From Clostridiales bacterium UBA3259 (lineage in GTDB: Bacteria; Bacillota_A; Clostridia; Oscillospirales; Oscillospiraceae), in contig DEUP01000045.1 of assembly GCA_002362625.1 (NCBI GenBank), forward strand, positions 1 to 32,094: a stretch of 32,094 nt of DNA, read 5' to 3'. The notes under the pieces were generated by a model. The model was not told the origin of the DNA, made no database searches, and worked only from the letters and a program-made list of their open reading frames with translations. This document shows, one piece after another, positions 29,233 to 32,094 of this stretch; within the stretch, counting starts at the first letter, position 1, and each line of letters begins with the position of its first letter. The position numbers and the translations under genes were made by a program.

Positions 29233-30427
29233 ACCCTCTCCCATGCGGAAATTCCATCCTTACGCGGTTCAGGCGGAAAAAGAGGGAAAACACATCTACC
29301 ATCTGAACATCGGTCAGCCGGATCTTCCCACCCCGGAGGCCTACTATGAGGCCATCCGGGCCTTTGACAGCCGAACCCTGGAATACGCCGAGTCTCCCGG
29401 CAAGCCTGTGCTGATTCACGCCATCCGGGACTACTACAAGGGGCTGGGCGTGGAGCTGGAGGATCGGGACGTGCTGATCACCACCGGCGGCAGCGAGGCT
29501 TTGCTTCTGACCTGCCTGTCCATTTTGGATCCCTACACCGAGGTGATCATTCCCGAGCCTTACTATCCCAACTATACCACCTTCGTCCACGCGGCGGGCG
29601 GCGTCATCCGTGCCCTGCCCACCAACCCCTGGGAGGGCTACCGGTACGCCCAGCGGGAGCGGATTGAAAGCCTGATTACCAAGAACACCCGGGCTATCCT
29701 CATTACCAACCCCGGCAACCCCACCGGTGTTGTGCTGGACGAGAAGGAAATGCGGATGATTGCCGACATTGCCAAGGAGCGGAACCTCTTCCTGATCTGC
29801 GACGAGGTGTATCGGGAATTCTGCTACGACGATAAATTTGGTGTGCCTACCATGGCTCGGTTCCGGGATATTGACGAAAACCTGGTGATCATCGATTCCG
29901 TGTCCAAGCGGTTCTCCGCCTGCGGCGCCCGGGTGGGCTGCGTGGTGACCAGAAACAGAGAGCTTCAGCAGGCGCTGCTGAAGTTCTGCCAGTCCCGGCT
30001 GTCCGTCGCCACCATAGACCAGATCGGCGCCGCCGCCCTGTACAGCGTGGACAGCGACTTCTTCCGCCGGAGCAAGGCGGAATACCAGCGCCGCCGGGAT
30101 ACGGTGATTCGGAAGCTGCGCCAGATCCCCGGCGTGGTGGTGGAGGAACCCATGGGGGCTTTCTATGTGATGGCAAGCCTTCCTGTAGACGATACGGATA
30201 AATTCCAGTACTGGCTGCTGGAGCACTTCACCGATCGTGGAGACACGGTGATGTTCGCTCCCGGGGCGCCCTTCTACGAAACTCCCGGCAAGGGCGTCAA
30301 TGAGGTGCGGATCGCCTATGTGCTTAAGCAGCAGGATTTGGAGCGTGCCATGGACGTGCTGGCCAAGGGCATTGCCCACTACCAGCGGACGGTGATGCAC
30401 GTCCAGCCGCCCAAAACAATGGAATAA
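29201..30427 (+). CDS. Class I/II PLP-dependent aminotransferase
   Basis: This 408-residue enzyme is a fold-type I aminotransferase of the aspartate/alanine group. The PLP lysine is Lys236 in SVSKRFSACGARVG; other ligands are Asn170 in NPGNPTG, Asp201 and Tyr204 in DEVY, and Arg244. NIGQPDLPTP (36-45) and TTGGSEALLLT (94-104) are typical. GGAGG (29191-29195) before the ATG at 29201 fixes the start inside the symporter gene. The amino donor is not certain; alanine or aspartate is plausible from context. Confidence 0.93.
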   Translation: MQISINANRCEPSPMRKFHPYAVQAEKEGKHIYHLNIGQPDLPTPEAYYEAIRAFDSRTLEYAESPGKPVLIHAIRDYYKGLGVELEDRDVLITTGGSEALLLTCLSILDPYTEVIIPEPYYPNYTTFVHAAGGVIRALPTNPWEGYRYAQRERIESLITKNTRAILITNPGNPTGVVLDEKEMRMIADIAKERNLFLICDEVYREFCYDDKFGVPTMARFRDIDENLVIIDSVSKRFSACGARVGCVVTRNRELQQALLKFCQSRLSVATIDQIGAAALYSVDSDFFRRSKAEYQRRRDTVIRKLRQIPGVVVEEPMGAFYVMASLPVDDTDKFQYWLLEHFTDRGDTVMFAPGAPFYETPGKGVNEVRIAYVLKQQDLERAMDVLAKGIAHYQRTVMHVQPPKTME

Positions 30428-30466
30428 TAACCGCAAAGCGGCTATTATATTAAAATGCCATTTTCC

Positions 30467-30499
30467 TCCTGCCTTTCAGGCAGAACCGGAAAATATGGC
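30467..30499 (+). other. Nested stem-loop after the aminotransferase gene
   Basis: CTGCCT and AGGCAG pair around a TTC loop inside an outer ATTTTCC/GGAAAAT stem. An imperfect hairpin around CCGC-AAA-GCGG (from about 30426) precedes it. Both lie upstream of the true terminator. Confidence 0.5.
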
Positions 30500-30542
30500 A
30501 ATATTATACCATTTCGCTTTGCGTCATGGTATAATATTTTTT
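30500..30542 (+). terminator. Terminator of symporter-aminotransferase operon
   Basis: AATATTATACCAT (30500-30512) pairs perfectly with ATGGTATAATATT (30526-30538), then a T run to 30542. The stem is long (13 pairs) but AT-rich. Confidence 0.85.
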
Positions 30543-30622
30543 CTTCAGAGCCTTCCCTTCGACCCTTTCCTGTTCCCCAAAGGCGTATACTGGAATCCAG
30601 ATCAACGAAAGGGGAATGAAGG

Positions 30623-31201
30623 ATGGGCAAACGGATTATAGGGGTAATATTGGCGGCATTGCTGCTGCCGGCGCTGTGTCTTTCCGCAAGGGCGGCGGAG
30701 AGGGAAGGCTCTATACAGGTGATGCTGAGAAGCGGAGAAACGCCCCTGATGGGCGGCACTGTGACGCTGTTTCGGGTTGGCGTGCCTTCGGAGGACGGGT
30801 ATCGGATCGCGGATGCCTTCGGCGGCGGCTTTGTCCGCCACGAGGACGCCCTGTCTCCTCAGCTGGCCCAATGGCTTGCCCAGATGGAGGGAGAGCCGGG
30901 AATGAGCCGGATTCTGGACGCGGACGGCAGCGCGGATTTTTCCCATTTGGAGGAAGGGCTGTATCTGCTGGTGCAGAACGGCACGGTGGAGGACTACTTT
31001 CCCATTATGCCCTTCCTGATGATGCTGCCCTATGAAGGACAGTGGAACGTGCAGGCCTATCCCTACACCCAGCAGGTCTATACGGAATGCCCCCGGACGG
31101 GGCAGCATCCCGGGCCATTCCTGGGCGCTCTGGGAATGGTGGTGTCCGGTGTGGGACTGGCTGTATGCATCGGCCCCATCCGCCGGAAGATGTTTCCATA
31201 A
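30623..31201 (+). CDS. Sortase-substrate-like surface protein (SpaA/pilin-type)
   Basis: This 192-residue protein has a signal peptide (1-24, ending SARA). An extracellular region follows with the pattern of a SpaA/Cna-B-like fold (SIQVMLRSGETPLMGGTVTL at 30-49 and FSHLEEGLYLLVQ at 106-118). It ends in CPRTG (156-160), a hydrophobic helix (about 164-184) and RRK. This layout is that of an LPxTG-type sorting signal with Cys instead of Leu. GAAAGGGG lies eight bases before the ATG. No sortase or other pilin gene is adjacent. It could instead be a simple membrane-anchored protein if no sortase accepts CPRTG. Confidence 0.72.
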   Translation: MGKRIIGVILAALLLPALCLSARAAEREGSIQVMLRSGETPLMGGTVTLFRVGVPSEDGYRIADAFGGGFVRHEDALSPQLAQWLAQMEGEPGMSRILDADGSADFSHLEEGLYLLVQNGTVEDYFPIMPFLMMLPYEGQWNVQAYPYTQQVYTECPRTGQHPGPFLGALGMVVSGVGLAVCIGPIRRKMFP

Positions 31202-31205
31202 AAGG

Positions 31206-31234
31206 CAGCCGCCGGAGGTTTTCTCCGGCGGCTG
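31206..31234 (+). terminator. Stem-loop between surface protein and ybaK-like gene
   Basis: CAGCCGCCGGAG (31206-31217) pairs perfectly with CTCCGGCGGCTG (31223-31234). It is followed by A's, not T's, on the plus strand, so it is a weak terminator or an mRNA-stabilising hairpin. Confidence 0.5.
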
Positions 31235-31258
31235 AAAAACAGAAAGAGAGGTAGAAAC

Positions 31259-31798
31259 ATGTCCATCGAAAAAGTGAGAGAATATTTCCGGGGCTTCGGC
31301 ATGGAGGACAAAATTCAGGAGTTCCCCGTGTCCAGCGCCACGGTGGAGCTGGCGGCCCAGGCAGTGGGGTGTGAACCCTGCCAGATTGTGAAGACCCTGT
31401 CCTTTGACGTGAAGGGCACGCCCATTGTGGTGGCCATCGCGGGAGACGCCAAGGTGGATAACGCCAAGTACAAAGCCCGGTTTGGGGTCAAGGCCAAAAT
31501 GCTGAAATATGAGGACGCACCGGTGCTCATCGGCCACGCGGTGGGGGGCGTGTGTCCCTTTGCGGTGAATGAGGGCGTGGAGGTCTACCTGGACGAGTCC
31601 ATCAAGCGGTTCCCTCTGGTATACCCGGCGGCAGGCAGCAGTAACTCTGCCGTGGGGCTGACCATCCCCGAGATGGAACGGCTGTCCCGGTTTGACGGCT
31701 GGGTGGACGTGTGCAAGGGTTGGCAGGAAGAAGCGCAGGGCGCTTCACCCCAATGCGTTACCAACGTTGCGGCAAACCAGAACATTATCGCTCGGTAA
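31259..31798 (+). CDS. YbaK/ProX-type aminoacyl-tRNA deacylase
   Basis: This 179-residue protein of the YbaK/EbsC family hydrolyses mischarged aminoacyl-tRNA (often Cys- or Ala-tRNAPro). Conserved Lys45 is in IVKTLSF, and GGVCPF (96-101) is the family's G-x-x-P loop. The core ends in WVDVCKGW (148-155), where relatives usually stop. The 24-residue tail (QEEAQGASPQ onward) is unlike the core and may come from a lost stop codon. AGAGAGGT precedes the ATG. Confidence 0.88.
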   Translation: MSIEKVREYFRGFGMEDKIQEFPVSSATVELAAQAVGCEPCQIVKTLSFDVKGTPIVVAIAGDAKVDNAKYKARFGVKAKMLKYEDAPVLIGHAVGGVCPFAVNEGVEVYLDESIKRFPLVYPAAGSSNSAVGLTIPEMERLSRFDGWVDVCKGWQEEAQGASPQCVTNVAANQNIIAR

Positions 31799-31845
31799 CG
31801 CAACTGATACAAGCTGGCAAATCGGTATTTGGGAGGATCGCTGGT

Positions 31846-32088
31846 ATGAAATTAAAGACCGCAAAAGCTGCAATGTGGGCGCTGATCGCCATTTTTTGCG
31901 TGTTAACGTTACTTCTGGCTTGGACGAGGTTTGCACCCTTCGGTTATGCAGCAATTGCCGCTATCATTGTCTATGGAATCATAAATATTGCGTTCTGGCG
32001 CTGCCCTAACTGCGGAAAGTGTATTGGCGGGATTTGGCTCGGAAAGTATAATCATTGCCGCTATTGCGGAGAGGAAATTAAACCGTAA
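31846..32088 (+). CDS. Small membrane protein with C-terminal zinc ribbon
   Basis: This 80-residue protein has two hydrophobic helices (about 8-26 and 32-51). A cytoplasmic zinc-ribbon-like end follows with CPNCGKC (53-59) and CRYC (71-74). Such proteins are common and uncharacterised in Firmicutes. The frame is open back to 31711, but the ATG at 31846 has GGGAGG nine bases upstream and starts just before the first helix. Codon use and GC content look lower than in neighbours. No terminator is visible before the window ends. Confidence 0.75.
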   Translation: MKLKTAKAAMWALIAIFCVLTLLLAWTRFAPFGYAAIAAIIVYGIINIAFWRCPNCGKCIGGIWLGKYNHCRYCGEEIKP

Positions 32089-32094
32089 ATTCCA

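Noticed and set aside
31711..31845. Longer N terminus for the zinc-ribbon membrane protein
   Set aside because: The upstream codons are in frame, but the ATG at 31846 has a good GGGAGG site and starts just before the first helix.
1..32094. CRISPR arrays, tRNA, rRNA, transposons, prophage
   Set aside because: I saw no regularly spaced repeats, no cloverleaf-like sequences, no transposase or integrase motifs and no phage structural genes. Gene content is mostly housekeeping.

Overview
The window reads as a chromosomal segment of a GC-rich, anaerobic-type Firmicute, most likely class Clostridia near the Oscillospiraceae. Supporting signs are the strong AGGAGG ribosome sites, sigma-A promoters (one is a perfect TTGACA-17-TATAAT), HPr kinase, a ylxM-ffh-rpsP-khpA-rimM-trmD block, DegV, a ThrE-type exporter and Sir2. 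This assignment is by eye; no database was consulted. There are 36 protein genes plus one probable internal reading of a gene's 3' end. I see no tRNA, rRNA, CRISPR, transposase or phage genes.

Layout. 1-3320: rpmB (-) diverges from hprK and an RluA-type pseudouridine synthase, followed by an S51 peptidase. 3320-7300 (- strand): a zinc-uptake operon znuA-znuC-znuB with trmO attached, a small membrane protein gene after it and a small unknown gene before it. 7487-12080 (+): a GNAT acetyltransferase, then the translation and secretion operon. That operon is interrupted between khpA and rimM by a 314-bp hairpin-rich noncoding insert, and rplS does not follow trmD. 12192-15416 (-): a secreted two-gene cassette, a transglutaminase-like protein and a lipoprotein built from two tandem SH3-like modules, each followed by a glycine-rich run. 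15570-18859: a Sir2 deacylase (+), then a ThrE-like exporter, DegV and an HxlR regulator (-). 19047-22494 (+): a copper P-type ATPase that ends in a second CopZ-like domain, then a lipase-like hydrolase. 22547-26374: an AraC regulator (-) diverges from uxuB-uxuA (+), the glucuronate/mannonate steps. 26532-30427 (+): a 41-aa protein, truA, an Spx/ArsC-family protein, an alanine-type sodium symporter and an aminotransferase. 30623-32088 (+): a sortase-substrate-like surface protein, a YbaK deacylase and a zinc-ribbon membrane protein.

How genes work together. ZnuABC forms one metal importer whose genes overlap by 4 bp. YlxM, Ffh, S16, KhpA, RimM and TrmD belong to SRP targeting and ribosome/tRNA maturation. 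UxuB and UxuA act in sequence, and a long inverted repeat lies between them and their likely AraC regulator. HxlR and CopA share an intergenic dyad, which suggests the HxlR protein controls the copper pump.

Most interesting signals. (1) A canonical ribosome site and in-frame ATG inside copA at 21352-21368 would release a free 65-aa CopZ chaperone from the gene that also encodes the CopA-CopZ fusion. (2) The structured insert at 10530-10843 lies inside an otherwise conserved operon. (3) The modular SH3/polyglycine lipoprotein and transglutaminase pair. (4) Dyads in three divergent or regulatory regions.
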